Part shown: positions 25,410 to 36,802 of the stretch, one piece after another | Layout of the letters: every line of letters starts with the position of its first letter | Position numbering within the stretch: position 1 is the stretch's first letter | From: Pseudomonadota bacterium | GTDB lineage: Bacteria > Pseudomonadota > Alphaproteobacteria > Dongiales > Dongiaceae | Reading direction: 5' to 3' | Length of the DNA stretch: 64,000 bases | Assembly (NCBI GenBank): GCA_021792365.1 | Contig: JAJYUT010000005.1 | Span: 186,001 to 250,000, forward strand | Notes under the pieces: generated by a model | Seen by the model: the letters and a program-made list of their open reading frames with translations, nothing else | What the model was told of the DNA's origin: nothing | Databases searched by the model: none | Made by a program: the position numbers and the translations under genes

Positions 25410-28400
25410 CTACGCGAAGCCTCCGGCCTCGCTTGTGATCACGTCGGCGAGGGTGGCATTGGTGACGCCCTGGAGGACTGCGAGGGTCACGAAACCGTCG
25501 CCGCCGCCGTCCTTGTCGAACTGCACCAGCGTGTCGCCATTGTTCACCAGAAGCCGCAGCGTGCCGTCGCCGACCACGTCCGTCCCGTCGAGCTCGAAGT
25601 CGTCGAACAGGTCGTAGAGGTCGATCTTGTCCTTGCCGACCTGGAAACCCTGGATCAGGTCGCCGGCGATTGTGTCGGGGTCCAGGGGGTCTTCGAGTGT
25701 GTAGCGGAAAAGATCGTTGCCACCACCACCATTCAGCGTATCGACGCCGAGGCCCCCCTCCAGCACGTCGTCGCCGGCGCCGCCGGTCAAGGTATCGGAG
25801 CCGCCCGAGCCATACAGAAGGTCCGCTCCTTTGCCGCCGGTGAAGGAGTCGGCGCCGGTGTATCCTTGCATCGTGTTGTTGAGGTCATTGCCGATGATGG
25901 TCACCGCACCGCTGGAAACGAACGCGTTCTCGACATTGGCGGCGAGGGTGAGGTCAACGCTGGTGACGATGAGGTCGGTCCCGCCGCCCGTAGCCTCCTG
26001 GACCACATCATCGGCGGAGTCCACGTAGTAGATGTCATTGCCGATGCCGCCGGTCATTGCGTCATTGCCGGCGCCGCCTGAGAGCACGTCGTTCCCCGTG
26101 CCGCCGATGAGCGTGTCGTCGCCCTCATCGCCGACGAGCGTGTCGTGCCCGAGGCCGCCAATCAGATTGTCGTTTCCCAAGTTGCCGGAGATGAGGTCGT
26201 TGCCGGCCTGGCCATCCAGCCTGTCATTGCCGTTGCCGCCGCCGATGCCGTTGTTGAGCGCGTTACCGGTCCCGATGGCATTGGCGTTTCCATCGAACTG
26301 CAGATCCTCGAGGTTTGCACCGAGCGCGTAGCTTGAGAGGGTGGTGATGACCCCGTCATAGTCGCCTTCCTTGGCATTCTCGACCACCACGTCTTTCGCG
26401 CTGTCCACATAGTAGCGGTCGCTGCCCTTGCCGCCGCGCATGGCATCGTTGCCGAAGCCGCCGAGCAGCGTATCGTTGCCGCCACCGCCGTTCAGCGTGT
26501 CGTTGCCAGCCTGGCCGTCGAGCGTGTTGTCGCCCTCGCCCCCGGTGATCACGTTTGACAGCTCGTTGCCGACCCCGTTGACATTGAGCGTGGTGGTCAG
26601 GATGAGGTTCTCGATGTTGGCGCCAAGCGAATGGTTATCAACTGCCTCGACGGTGTCGATGCCCTGGTTCGCGAGTTCGACGATCGTGGCGGCGCCGTCC
26701 ACTTGGACGTAGCGGTCATTGCCGACGCCGCCGATCAAGGTGTCGGCCCCGCCAGCGCCCCTCAGGGTATCGTTGCCCGCGCGGCCCGCGAGAGTGTTGT
26801 TCCCGCCGTTGCCTTCGATGGTGTTGTTGAGACCGTTGCCGGTGCCATCGATGTTCGCAGTGCCGAGAAGGACAAGCCTCTCGATGTTGTTGCCGTTGGC
26901 GCTGCCGAGATCGTAGGAGATGGTGGCCTGGATCATGTCGTTCCCCTGGCCGGCCAGTTCCGTCACCTTGTCATCGAGGCTGTCGACGAGATACTGGTCG
27001 TTGCCCAGGCCGCCGCGCAGGATGTCCGCACCGGCGCCGCCATCCAGATAGTCGTTCCCGGAACCGCCCAGCAAGGTGTCGTTGCCGGCCGCGCCAGCGA
27101 TCGTGTCGTTGCCGGCCGCCCCATCCAGGCGGTTCCTGCCCTGGGCGCCCGTGAGGTAGTTGTCCAGAGCGTTGCCGGTGCCGTCGATATCGCCGGGATA
27201 TATGATCTCGAGGAACTCGAGATTTGCGCCGAGAGTGTAGTCGAAGGTGACGAAGACCCGGTCGGTACCCTGGCCCGCGCTCTCGACCACCACGTCCTTC
27301 GCGCTGTCGAGATAGTAGCGGTCATTGCCCTTGCCGCCGACCAGCCGGTCGGCTCCCGAATCGCCGAACAGGACATCCGCGTTGTTCCCGCCCAGGAGGG
27401 TGTCATTGCCCGCTCCACCGCGGAGGATGCAGCCGGCGTTGTTGGCCTTGATGACGTTAGCCAGGGCGTTGCCCGTGCCTTCGTTCTGAATGCTGCCCGT
27501 GAGGGTCAGGTTCTCGACATGCGCCAGCGCGGCGAGGGACCAGCTCACGCTCGAGCGAATCTCGTCGGTCCCGGCGTCCACCAGCTCCTCGATCGTATCG
27601 GTATTGCCGTTGACGATGTAGATGTCGTTGCCGCCGCCGCCGCGCAGGATATTGGAACCCGCACCGCCGTCGAGCAGGTCGTCGCCCGCTTCGCCAGCGA
27701 GATCATCGTCGCCGGCACCGCCCTTCAGCGTGTCATTTCCGAAATAGCCGAGCAGGGAATCGTTGCCTTCGCCGCCATCGAGGGAATCGTTGCCCAGGCC
27801 GCCGTCGAGGCTGTCATTGCCCGCACCGCCCTGAAGCGTGTCGTTGCCGGAGTTGCCGACCAGGATATTGTGGCCGTCATTGCCGGTGATGCGGTTCGCA
27901 AGCGCATTGCCCGAGGCGTTCAGGTTGGCGCTGCCGCTGAGAAGCAAGTGCTCAATATTGGCCAGGGCCTTGTCGGACAGCGCCAGATTGATGCTCGTGA
28001 CGACGGTGTCGATGCCTTGGCCCGCCAACTCGATGACCGTATCTCCGCTGTCGAGATAGTAGCGGTCGTTGCCGGCCCCGCCGGCCATCGTGTCGTCGCC
28101 AAGCTCGCCGAGCAGGCTGTCATTGCCGTTGCCGCCGATCAGCTTGTCGTTGTCGGCGTCGCCAAAAAGGATGTCATCGCCTTCGCCGCCATCGATCGTG
28201 TCCGAGCCGGCGCCGCCGTTCAGGGCATCGACCCCGCCCAGCCCCGACAGCCTGTCATTGCCCAGGTTGCCGATGATGGTGTTCTCGCCGGCATTGCCGG
28301 TGCCCACGGCGGCGCTCGTAGCGTCGAACCGGAGGTCCTCAAGGTTCGCACCAAGGACGTAGGTGGAAAGACTCGTGTGTACGGTATCCAGGCCCTGGCC

Positions 28401-30623
28401 GGCATGCTCGACCACCACGTCCTTCACGTCGGCGACGTAATAATGATCGTCGCCCTTGCCACCCTCCATGCGGTCGTTGCCTTCGCCACCCAGCAGCGTG
28501 TCGTTGCCAAGCCCGCCGATCAGCGTGTCGTTACCCACGTTGCCGGTCAGGTAGTTGTCGGCCACGTTGCCGGTGATGCGATTGGCGAGGTTGTTGCCGT
28601 GGCCGTCGAGCGCGGCGAGGCCGCCGAGCGTGACGTTCTCGATATGCTCAAGACCGACGGTGGCGAGATCGACGGTGATGGTGTCGCTGACCACGGTATC
28701 GATTCCCTCGCCGGCCAGTTCCACGATGGTGTCGGTGCCGAGGCCGATCACATAGATATCGTTGCCCTTGCCGCCCTTCAGCAGGTCGTTGTCCAAGCCG
28801 GCATCCAGCGTGTCATTGCCGTCGCCGCCTTCGAGCGTGTCGCTGCCGCTGCCGCCGACCAGCATGTCGTTGCCGCCATGGCCCTGGAGCAGGTTGGCGC
28901 CGCTGCCGCCTTCGATTTTGTTGTGGAGGCCGTTGCCCTGGCCATCCACCGCGCCGCCGTTGGCGGAGAGCGACAGGTTCTCCACGTTGGCGCCGAGGGT
29001 GTAGCCGATGAGGGATTGGACGGTGTCGATCCCTTCGCCTGCTTTCTCCGTCACCGCATCGCCAAGGGAATTTACAAAATAGATGTCATTGCCCTTGCCG
29101 CCCGCCATCTGGTCGTCACCGGTTTGCCCATCCAGGAAGTCGTCGCCATCGCCGCCGACTACGAGGTCGTTCCCGTCCCCGGCGATGAGCGCGTCATTGC
29201 CCGTTCCGCCGAGCAGCGTGTCATTGCCATCTGCGCCATGGATCTCGTCATTGCCGCCGGCACCGTCGAGCTTGTTGTTGCCGCTGCTGCCGGCGATCTC
29301 ATTGTCCTGTGCGTTTCCGGTGCCGTTCAGATCACCGCCCTCGAGCACGAGAGCCTCGAAGGTCGCGCCGAGCACGTAGCTGAAATTGGCGACGATCGCG
29401 TCGTATCCTTCCCCGGCCTTCTCCGTCACCACGTCCTTCGTGCTGTCGATGTAGTACCTGTCGTTTCCCTTGCCGCCGATCATGGTGTCGTTGCCGGTGC
29501 CGCCATCGAGCGTGTCGTCGCCCGTGCCTCCGTCCAGCCTGTCGTTGCCGGCATCGCCAGTGATGTTGTCATGGCCGCTGCCGCCGAATATCGTATCGTT
29601 TCCGCCAAGGCCGGATATGCCGTTGTCTCCGCTGTTGCCTTGAATGATGTTATGAAGGCCGTTGCCTGCGGCTTCCCAATCTCCGGCTCCGATCAGCGTG
29701 AGCTTTTCGATATGGGCAACGTGGAACGCCTGCAGCTTGCCTTGGACCGTGAAGTATCCAACGTCCGCCAGGTCGACATCGCCAGCGGCGCGAACCTCGT
29801 CAATGCCTTCGCCGTCATGTTCGACGACACTGTCGTTGTCTTCCAGAAAGTAGATGTCGTTTCCGATGCCGCCGACCAGCAGGTCATCGTCTCTGTCGCC
29901 TTCAAGCCAATCGTTGCCGGCACCGCCGATCAGAGTGTCTTTGCCGTCCTCGCCGAACAGAGTGTCGTTGCCGGTTCCGCCATCGAGTTGGTTGTCGTAG
30001 TTATTGCCGTTGAGTACGTTGTTGAGCGCGTTGCCGGTCCCGTTGATCGGAGCGCTGCCAGCCAGGTGCAGGTACTCGACATTGGCGCCGCTGACGGACA
30101 AATCGAACGAAGCTTCGCTCACGACACCGTCAAACCCCTGGCCGGCCAGCTCGATGACAATATCGTCGCCGTCCACGACGTAAATATCGTTGCCGGCGCC
30201 GCCCTGTAGCAGGTCCTTGCCCGCGCCGCCGAAGAGCGTATCGTCGCCGCCGCCGCCGATCAGCGTGTCGTCGCCAAGGAAACCGTTGAGATTGTCGTTT
30301 CCCGCGCCGCCATCGAGCCGGTTAGCGAAGGTGTTGCCGAGCATCGTGTTCTGCTCGGAATTCCCGATGCCATTGAGTGCGCCGGCCAGCAGCGCGAGAT
30401 GCTCGACATTGGCGGCGAGGGTGAGGGAAACGGTGCTGACGACCGCATCGTCGCTGCCCTTGTTGGCGAGTTCCGTCACCACGTCGCCGGCCTGGTCGAC
30501 GAAATAGAAGTCGCTGCCGCCATTGCCCGCCATCCGGTCGGCGCCGGTGAAACCGTTGATGAGATCGTAGCCGTTAGACCCGGTGAGCGTGTCGTTACCG
30601 GCGGCTCCGGTGATAATCGCCAT
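25410..30623 (-). CDS. Giant RTX calcium-binding protein
   Basis: A 1737-residue acidic protein without a signal peptide. It is built almost wholly of nonapeptide RTX repeats (GGxGxDxUx, for example LDGGAGNDNL and FGGAGKDLL) that form calcium-filled beta-rolls. I count 14 modules, each ending in a NDxYxVD...DxVxExAGxG block and then a spacer of the type LGANVENLxLxG...GTGN. The last 130 residues (from about LFRYTLEDPLD) are the acidic, repeat-free tail typical of type I secretion signals. The start has a good ribosome site (GGGAG about 10 bp before the ATG). No HlyB/HlyD/TolC genes lie within the window, so the exporter is elsewhere. It has no enzyme domain; a surface-layer or matrix role is inference. 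Confidence 0.9.
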   Translation of the reverse strand: MAIITGAAGNDTLTGSNGYDLINGFTGADRMAGNGGSDFYFVDQAGDVVTELANKGSDDAVVSTVSLTLAANVEHLALLAGALNGIGNSEQNTMLGNTFANRLDGGAGNDNLNGFLGDDTLIGGGGDDTLFGGAGKDLLQGGAGNDIYVVDGDDIVIELAGQGFDGVVSEASFDLSVSGANVEYLHLAGSAPINGTGNALNNVLNGNNYDNQLDGGTGNDTLFGEDGKDTLIGGAGNDWLEGDRDDDLLVGGIGNDIYFLEDNDSVVEHDGEGIDEVRAAGDVDLADVGYFTVQGKLQAFHVAHIEKLTLIGAGDWEAAGNGLHNIIQGNSGDNGISGLGGNDTIFGGSGHDNITGDAGNDRLDGGTGDDTLDGGTGNDTMIGGKGNDRYYIDSTKDVVTEKAGEGYDAIVANFSYVLGATFEALVLEGGDLNGTGNAQDNEIAGSSGNNKLDGAGGNDEIHGADGNDTLLGGTGNDALIAGDGNDLVVGGDGDDFLDGQTGDDQMAGGKGNDIYFVNSLGDAVTEKAGEGIDTVQSLIGYTLGANVENLSLSANGGAVDGQGNGLHNKIEGGSGANLLQGHGGNDMLVGGSGSDTLEGGDGNDTLDAGLDNDLLKGGKGNDIYVIGLGTDTIVELAGEGIDTVVSDTITVDLATVGLEHIENVTLGGLAALDGHGNNLANRITGNVADNYLTGNVGNDTLIGGLGNDTLLGGEGNDRMEGGKGDDHYYVADVKDVVVEHAGQGLDTVHTSLSTYVLGANLEDLRFDATSAAVGTGNAGENTIIGNLGNDRLSGLGGVDALNGGAGSDTIDGGEGDDILFGDADNDKLIGGNGNDSLLGELGDDTMAGGAGNDRYYLDSGDTVIELAGQGIDTVVTSINLALSDKALANIEHLLLSGSANLNASGNALANRITGNDGHNILVGNSGNDTLQGGAGNDSLDGGLGNDSLDGGEGNDSLLGYFGNDTLKGGAGDDDLAGEAGDDLLDGGAGSNILRGGGGNDIYIVNGNTDTIEELVDAGTDEIRSSVSWSLAALAHVENLTLTGSIQNEGTGNALANVIKANNAGCILRGGAGNDTLLGGNNADVLFGDSGADRLVGGKGNDRYYLDSAKDVVVESAGQGTDRVFVTFDYTLGANLEFLEIIYPGDIDGTGNALDNYLTGAQGRNRLDGAAGNDTIAGAAGNDTLLGGSGNDYLDGGAGADILRGGLGNDQYLVDSLDDKVTELAGQGNDMIQATISYDLGSANGNNIERLVLLGTANIDGTGNGLNNTIEGNGGNNTLAGRAGNDTLRGAGGADTLIGGVGNDRYVQVDGAATIVELANQGIDTVEAVDNHSLGANIENLILTTTLNVNGVGNELSNVITGGEGDNTLDGQAGNDTLNGGGGNDTLLGGFGNDAMRGGKGSDRYYVDSAKDVVVENAKEGDYDGVITTLSSYALGANLEDLQFDGNANAIGTGNALNNGIGGGNGNDRLDGQAGNDLISGNLGNDNLIGGLGHDTLVGDEGDDTLIGGTGNDVLSGGAGNDAMTGGIGNDIYYVDSADDVVQEATGGGTDLIVTSVDLTLAANVENAFVSSGAVTIIGNDLNNTMQGYTGADSFTGGKGADLLYGSGGSDTLTGGAGDDVLEGGLGVDTLNGGGGNDLFRYTLEDPLDPDTIAGDLIQGFQVGKDKIDLYDLFDDFELDGTDVVGDGTLRLLVNNGDTLVQFDKDGGGDGFVTLAVLQGVTNATLADVITSEAGGFA

Positions 30624-30994
30624 TCGCCTATTCTCCCGAAATGGGCAGCCTTGCGGCCGTTACATGCGCGATGAGAGTGCGTTGCGATGTCGCCCGGCCA
30701 GCACCAACCGCCAGCGGCTCGCGAGACCACGTTGCAAAGTTCCCAAAAGAGCGCTGAAAAGCGCCGCGCGGCAGGCGATTTATTGTTGAAAGTTCCATAA
30801 GTCAAACCGAAAAGGAGGACTATATGCCCTGATGAGGATTTGCGGTGTGCATTTGACAGCCGTCCGTCAAGGAATTCCGCAGCTTGGCGGCGCTCTCAAA
30901 AGTGCATCAAAAGTGTTTTGAGACACTCACCCACCGCAGAGTCGGCGGAAGCCGGCGCTGGGCGGTACGGATTCGTGCGGCCGGATGACCGAAT
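30624..30994. other. Spacer upstream of the RTX gene
   Basis: A 371-bp region between two minus-strand genes. For the RTX gene, a possible promoter is TTGACT (minus strand, bases 30805-30800) with an AT-rich -10 zone near 30778-30785, giving a leader of about 150 nt. On the plus strand, AAAAGGAGGA leads into ATG-CCC-TGA (30824), whose stop overlaps a 29-codon frame at 30832-30921. Beyond this small frame I see nothing convincing. Confidence 0.4.
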
Positions 30995-33025
<2,031 letters not shown>

Positions 33026-33214
33026 CGTGCCTGCGCCACCACCCCGATAGCGGTCAACGGTCCAAAAAAATTGTGCACCCCCATAGGTTAATAAACCCTG
33101 GCGAAGCTGCGCACAACCCGGCCTCCGGCACGGTACCACCCGTCAGTGTTGCCCACACGGAGCCGGCGGGCCGCCTGGAACTTCTCAGGCTCGGAAAGCT
33201 TAGGCTTGAGGTTC

Positions 33215-33535
33215 TCAGCCGGTCAGCGCGCGCAGGGCCATGGCCACCCCCAGCCCCACGGCGATGGTGGCCATGAGATTGCGCGTCAGCAGCGACGCCG
33301 CGACGGCGGCGATGGTTGCGAACAGGTCGGGGTTGAGCCACGCGCTGCCGTCGGGCGCCTGGTCGAGGTGCAGCGCGAAGGGCACGATGATCGCGGTGAG
33401 GACGGCGACCGGGCAATGTGCCAGCGCCCGCTCGACGATCGCCGGGATGCGGATCCGGTTGGCCACCAGGAATAGCGGGCAGCGCAGCACCAGATTGATC
33501 AGAGCCATGCCGAGGATCACGACGCCGATGCTCAT
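33215..33535 (-). CDS. azlD: AzlD-type branched-chain amino acid exporter subunit
   Basis: A 106-residue protein with three or four membrane helices (VVILGMALINLVLRCPLFLV, VAVLTAIIVPFALHL, AAVAASLLTRNLMATIAVGL). The second-strand motif NRIRIP with the Ala-Leu-Ala-His pattern is typical of AzlD. It forms the small partner of AzlC in export of branched-chain amino acids. The ATG at 33535 overlaps the azlC stop (ATGA). It was found in a frame that stays open further upstream, where azlC overlaps it on the same strand. Confidence 0.88.
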   Translation of the reverse strand: MSIGVVILGMALINLVLRCPLFLVANRIRIPAIVERALAHCPVAVLTAIIVPFALHLDQAPDGSAWLNPDLFATIAAVAASLLTRNLMATIAVGLGVAMALRALTG

Positions 33536-34287
33536 GCCGACCTCCCGCGTTCCACGTGGCGCTCGACCATCACGGCGACGGCGATCGCGACGAGGGTCGC
33601 GATGGTGAGGCCGGCCTTGTAGGGAAGGGTGGCCAGCAGCGCGGCCAGAAGTCCCGCAACGGCCGCCGCGACCAGCGCGCCGGGGGTGCGCAGCTTCTGC
33701 ACCACCATGCCGATGAAGGTGGCGATGGCGGCGAATTCGAGGCCCAGTCCATCCAGACCTTTCATCTGCGTGCCGACCGCGATGCCGACCATCGTCCAGC
33801 AGTTCCAATTGACGTGCATGGCGGTGACCGAGGCGAGATACGCCCAGTGGCTGTTGCGTCGGACGCCGAGGCGGCGGTAGCGGTCCTCCATCGCCGCGAA
33901 GGTCTCGTCCGTCAGGCCCGCGGAAAGGACGAAGCGCCAGCCGAGAGAGAGATGGCGCACGCAGCCGACCAGGGTCGCTGCATAGAGCACGTGGCGCAGA
34001 TTGAGGATCAACGTGACGAGCCAGATCACCCAGACTGGCGTCGCGACGGCGATCAGTGAAATTGCCACGAACTGCGCCGACCCGGAAAACACAAACAGCG
34101 ACATCGCCATGGTCTCGAGTGGAGACAGGCCCTCGGCGGTTGCGAGCGCGCCGAAGATCACGCCGAACGGCGCCGCGCCCACCATGAAGGGCAGGGTGAC
34201 CTTGAGACCGTCGACACTCTCCGCGCGACGGCTCGGTGCGGCCGCCTGCGTGTCGGCGGCCGGCTGCACCGTTGTTCCATCAGACAA
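33532..34287 (-). CDS. azlC: AzlC-type branched-chain amino acid exporter
   Basis: A multi-pass membrane protein of about 251 residues, starting at the TTG at 34287 (MSDGTTVQPAADTQ). The family signatures are visible: PFMVGAAPFGVIFGALA near the N-terminus, FSGSAQFVAISLIA, NLRHVLYAATL and GLTDETFA. With AzlD it exports branched-chain amino acids or azaleucine. The start overlaps the end of the MocR gene by eight bases. A longer ATG start at 34386 would overlap it by 107 bp with no conserved sequence. Co-transcription with the MocR-type regulator is likely. Confidence 0.9.
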   Translation of the reverse strand: MSDGTTVQPAADTQAAAPSRRAESVDGLKVTLPFMVGAAPFGVIFGALATAEGLSPLETMAMSLFVFSGSAQFVAISLIAVATPVWVIWLVTLILNLRHVLYAATLVGCVRHLSLGWRFVLSAGLTDETFAAMEDRYRRLGVRRNSHWAYLASVTAMHVNWNCWTMVGIAVGTQMKGLDGLGLEFAAIATFIGMVVQKLRTPGALVAAAVAGLLAALLATLPYKAGLTIATLVAIAVAVMVERHVERGRSA

Positions 34288-35704
34288 GGCTGAAACCGAC
34301 CCTCGGCTTCTCGCGCACGAGGCGCGCGACGATGTCGAGCCCGCGTGCCACCGTATCGATGGAGCAGGGCGCACTGATGCTGACACGCACGCCGTTGCGG
34401 CCGTTGCGCGTCAGGGAGAAGCTGCTGGTCGGGCACACCGCAACGCCGCGGATGCGCGCCTGCAGCGCAAAAGCGTCGGCCGGCCAGTCATCGGGCAGAT
34501 CCAGCCAGCCGTGCATCGCGTTGGGATGCGCATGATAGGGAAGACCCGAGAGGATCTCCCGCGCGGCCGCCTGCCGACGCGCGTATTCGTCGCGGCGCTT
34601 GGTCGCGATCCGCTCGCCTTCGCCGCTATGGATCCAGCGTGCGGCGATCTCCGCCGCCAGCGGCATCGCCATCCAGGTGGTGGATCGCACCGCTTCGGTG
34701 ATCAGCGATGAATCCTCGGTCATGACGCCGAGATAGCCGACGCGGAGGCCCGGCGCCATCGACTTGGAGACGCTGGTGCAGAACACGCCCAGCTCCGGCG
34801 CGAAATTGACCAGCGGCTGCAGGCGATCGGGCACCAGGAATCCGTAGACGTCGTCCTCGATGATCTTGACGCCGTAGCGGCGCGCGACTTCCGCGATCTC
34901 GCGGCGGCGCTGCTCCGGCACGATGATGGAGGTCGGGTTCTGCAGGTTCGGCACGCAATAGAGCGCCTTGATGTTGCGTCCGCGGCAAGCCGCCTCGAAC
35001 GCATCGGGCAGGATGCCGTCCTGATCCATCGGCAGGCCCTGCACGCGGAACCGCAGGAAGTCGCCGAGCCGCCTGAGGCCGGGCCATGTCAGGCACTCGG
35101 TCAATATGGTGTCGCCCGGCTCGGTCAACGCGCCGAGCGCGACGGTCATCGCATGCTGCGCGCCGGCGGTGATCAGCACGCGGTTGGGATCGACCCGGAT
35201 GCCATGCTGGGCGAGCAGCCCGGCGCCCGCTTCGCGATGCAACTGCGTGCCGCCATTGGGCTGGTAATTGAGCAGCGCGCCGATGCCCTGCGTACCCGCC
35301 AGGTCGGTCATGGTCGCGCGCAGCGTCGCGTCATACTCGCCGCCGGCGTCGAGATCGGTCGGCGTGTTGATGCTGAATTCGATGAGGCCCGGTTCAGAAA
35401 CGCCGTGGCTATTGGCGCCCGGCATGGGAGAAGCCATCCGCGCGTTGGTTCGCACCGAAATGTCGCTGCGCACGAAGGTGCCGCGCCCCACTTCGCCGCC
35501 GATGAGGCCGCGCCGTTCCGCCTCGCCATAAGCGCGCGTGACGGTGCCGACCGTGACGCCAAGGCGATAGGCAAGCTCGCGATGCGTGGGAAGGCGATCG
35601 CCGGGCGAAAGCCGGTTGCTGCGAATATCGGTGGCCAACGCATCCGCAATCGCCAGATAGCGCGGCCCACGGTGACTGCTAAGGTCGGGAATCCAAATTG
35701 TCAT
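34280..35704 (-). CDS. MocR-type GntR regulator with aminotransferase domain
   Basis: A 474-residue chimera. The N-terminal GntR helix-turn-helix (residues 1-75) contains RLPTHRELAYRLGVTVGTVT. An alanine-rich linker is followed by a class I aminotransferase fold (about 110-470) with YCVPNLQNPTS, EDDVYGF and the Schiff-base Lys in CTSVSKSMAPGLRVGYLG. Such proteins usually sense PLP or an amino-acid-derived aldimine and regulate the neighbouring operon. The start MTIWIPDLSSHRGPRY at 35704 is preferred to the ATG at 35740, which lies inside the operator. It is immediately followed by azlC on the same strand and is divergent from the DUF1127 gene, sharing the palindrome at 35708-35738. Confidence 0.92.
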   Translation of the reverse strand: MTIWIPDLSSHRGPRYLAIADALATDIRSNRLSPGDRLPTHRELAYRLGVTVGTVTRAYGEAERRGLIGGEVGRGTFVRSDISVRTNARMASPMPGANSHGVSEPGLIEFSINTPTDLDAGGEYDATLRATMTDLAGTQGIGALLNYQPNGGTQLHREAGAGLLAQHGIRVDPNRVLITAGAQHAMTVALGALTEPGDTILTECLTWPGLRRLGDFLRFRVQGLPMDQDGILPDAFEAACRGRNIKALYCVPNLQNPTSIIVPEQRRREIAEVARRYGVKIIEDDVYGFLVPDRLQPLVNFAPELGVFCTSVSKSMAPGLRVGYLGVMTEDSSLITEAVRSTTWMAMPLAAEIAARWIHSGEGERIATKRRDEYARRQAAAREILSGLPYHAHPNAMHGWLDLPDDWPADAFALQARIRGVAVCPTSSFSLTRNGRNGVRVSISAPCSIDTVARGLDIVARLVREKPRVGFSLV

Positions 35705-35707
35705 AAG

Positions 35708-35738
35708 GACAATGTTCGCGTTGACGCAAAACATTGTC
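35708..35738. promoter_or_regulatory. Candidate MocR operator in the divergent spacer
   Basis: A perfect 9-bp inverted repeat, GACAATGTT (35708-35716) and AACATTGTC (35730-35738), centred 20 bp from the regulator start. TTGACG at 35721 with a CAATAT-like -10 at 35744 would place a plus-strand promoter over it for the DUF1127 gene. This supports autoregulation and divergent control. Confidence 0.55.
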
Positions 35739-35806
35739 AACTACAATATGCGTCTCAAGGGAGGCAATCGAGACAATTCTGCACTTCTGATGCTGGAGAA
35801 GCCAAG

Positions 35807-36055
35807 ATGTATCGGTACAATACGGGCGACAAGTCGGGTTCCTACTTTGTGCGGCCTACGCCAGGCAAGACCGGCGGCGGCCTTGTCACGCGCCTCCTCG
35901 ACCAGGTCATCAACTGGCTCGAACGCTCGCGTCAGCGCCGCCAACTGGCCGAACTGGATGACCGGCTGTTGCGCGATATCGGCGTCAGCCGCGCCGAGGT
36001 CGAGCACGAGATCGCGCAGCCGTTCTGGCGCGCCGATCGCAGCCATAGCAACTAG
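35807..36055 (+). CDS. DUF1127 family protein
   Basis: An 82-residue protein. The C-terminal DUF1127 motif is clear: RRQLAELDDRLLRDIGVSRAEVE. The N-terminus (MYRYNTGDKSGSYFVRP) is variable and basic. Relatives are small RNA-binding or phosphate-related regulators in Alphaproteobacteria, with short C-terminal Arg-rich motifs. The ribosome site CTGGAGAAG precedes the ATG. It is divergent from the MocR gene and likely shares its operator. The frame reads open far upstream, but this conserved segment fixes the start near 35807. Confidence 0.85.
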   Translation: MYRYNTGDKSGSYFVRPTPGKTGGGLVTRLLDQVINWLERSRQRRQLAELDDRLLRDIGVSRAEVEHEIAQPFWRADRSHSN

Positions 36056-36159
36056 CGCGGCCGGTGCGGACGCGGCGGGCGCCGAACCGGCAGTAGATCC
36101 GGCAAGCGCCCGGCGTATTCCTCCTATCGCGCACGCTCAATTCGTGGAGTGTGATCCAC

Positions 36160-36798
36160 ATGCATGTACCGGCCTCATTCAAGATGACCGAGCAATCGGA
36201 CGTGCTGGCGTTGATGAAGGCCAATCCCTTCACGGCGCTCGTCAGTCACGATGCCGACGGCCTCACCGCGACGCATCTGCCGACGGTCGCACGACAGGCG
36301 AGCGAGACGCTCGTCGTCGAAGGCCACCTCGCGCGTCCCAATCCGCATTGGAAGCGGCTCGCCGCCAATCCCGATGCGGAGGTCATGATGATCTTCGCCG
36401 GGCCGGACGCTTACATCCGACCAGGCTGGTATCCGTCGAAAGCGGAAGGCGGCAAGGCCGTGCCGACGTGGAACTATGCCACCGTTCACGCCTATGGCTG
36501 CGCGGAGATCATCCAGGACGGCGCGTGGCTGTTGCGCCACGTGGGCGAACTTTCGGAGCAGCAGGAGAGTCCGTACGAGATGCCGTGGAAGACCAGCGAG
36601 GCGCCCGAGCAATACATCGCGGCCTTGATCCGCGGCATCGTCGGCATCCGCGTGTCGGTTTCGCGCATCGAAGCCAAGGCGAAGATGGGCCAGAACCGCG
36701 ACACGCGCGACGCGCTCGGCGCCGCCGACGGCCTTGCCGCACGCGCGGAACGCTCTGATCTCGCCGTTTCCGCCATGATGCGCGCGGCGCGGGGCTAG
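36160..36798 (+). CDS. PaiB-like FMN-binding regulator
   Basis: A 212-residue protein. The N-terminus MHVPASFKMTEQSDVLALM matches PaiB (MYIPKHF). The flavin-binding split barrel shows FTALVSHDADGLTATHLP, EVMMIFAGPDAYIRPGWY and VPTWNYATVHAYG. PaiB relatives bind FMN and are linked to protease or sporulation control in Bacillus. The equivalent role here is unknown. The ATG at 36160 is preferred to a GTG at 36151. A LysE-type exporter starts 4 bp after the stop, so the gene probably belongs to the amino-acid cluster. Confidence 0.9.
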   Translation: MHVPASFKMTEQSDVLALMKANPFTALVSHDADGLTATHLPTVARQASETLVVEGHLARPNPHWKRLAANPDAEVMMIFAGPDAYIRPGWYPSKAEGGKAVPTWNYATVHAYGCAEIIQDGAWLLRHVGELSEQQESPYEMPWKTSEAPEQYIAALIRGIVGIRVSVSRIEAKAKMGQNRDTRDALGAADGLAARAERSDLAVSAMMRAARG

Positions 36799-36802
36799 GA
36801 GC

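Noticed and set aside
26631-30209. A 1192-codon open frame on the plus strand
   Set aside because: It is antisense to the RTX gene. Regular GC-rich repeats keep the complementary frame open; its translation is Val/Ala-rich with no domain.
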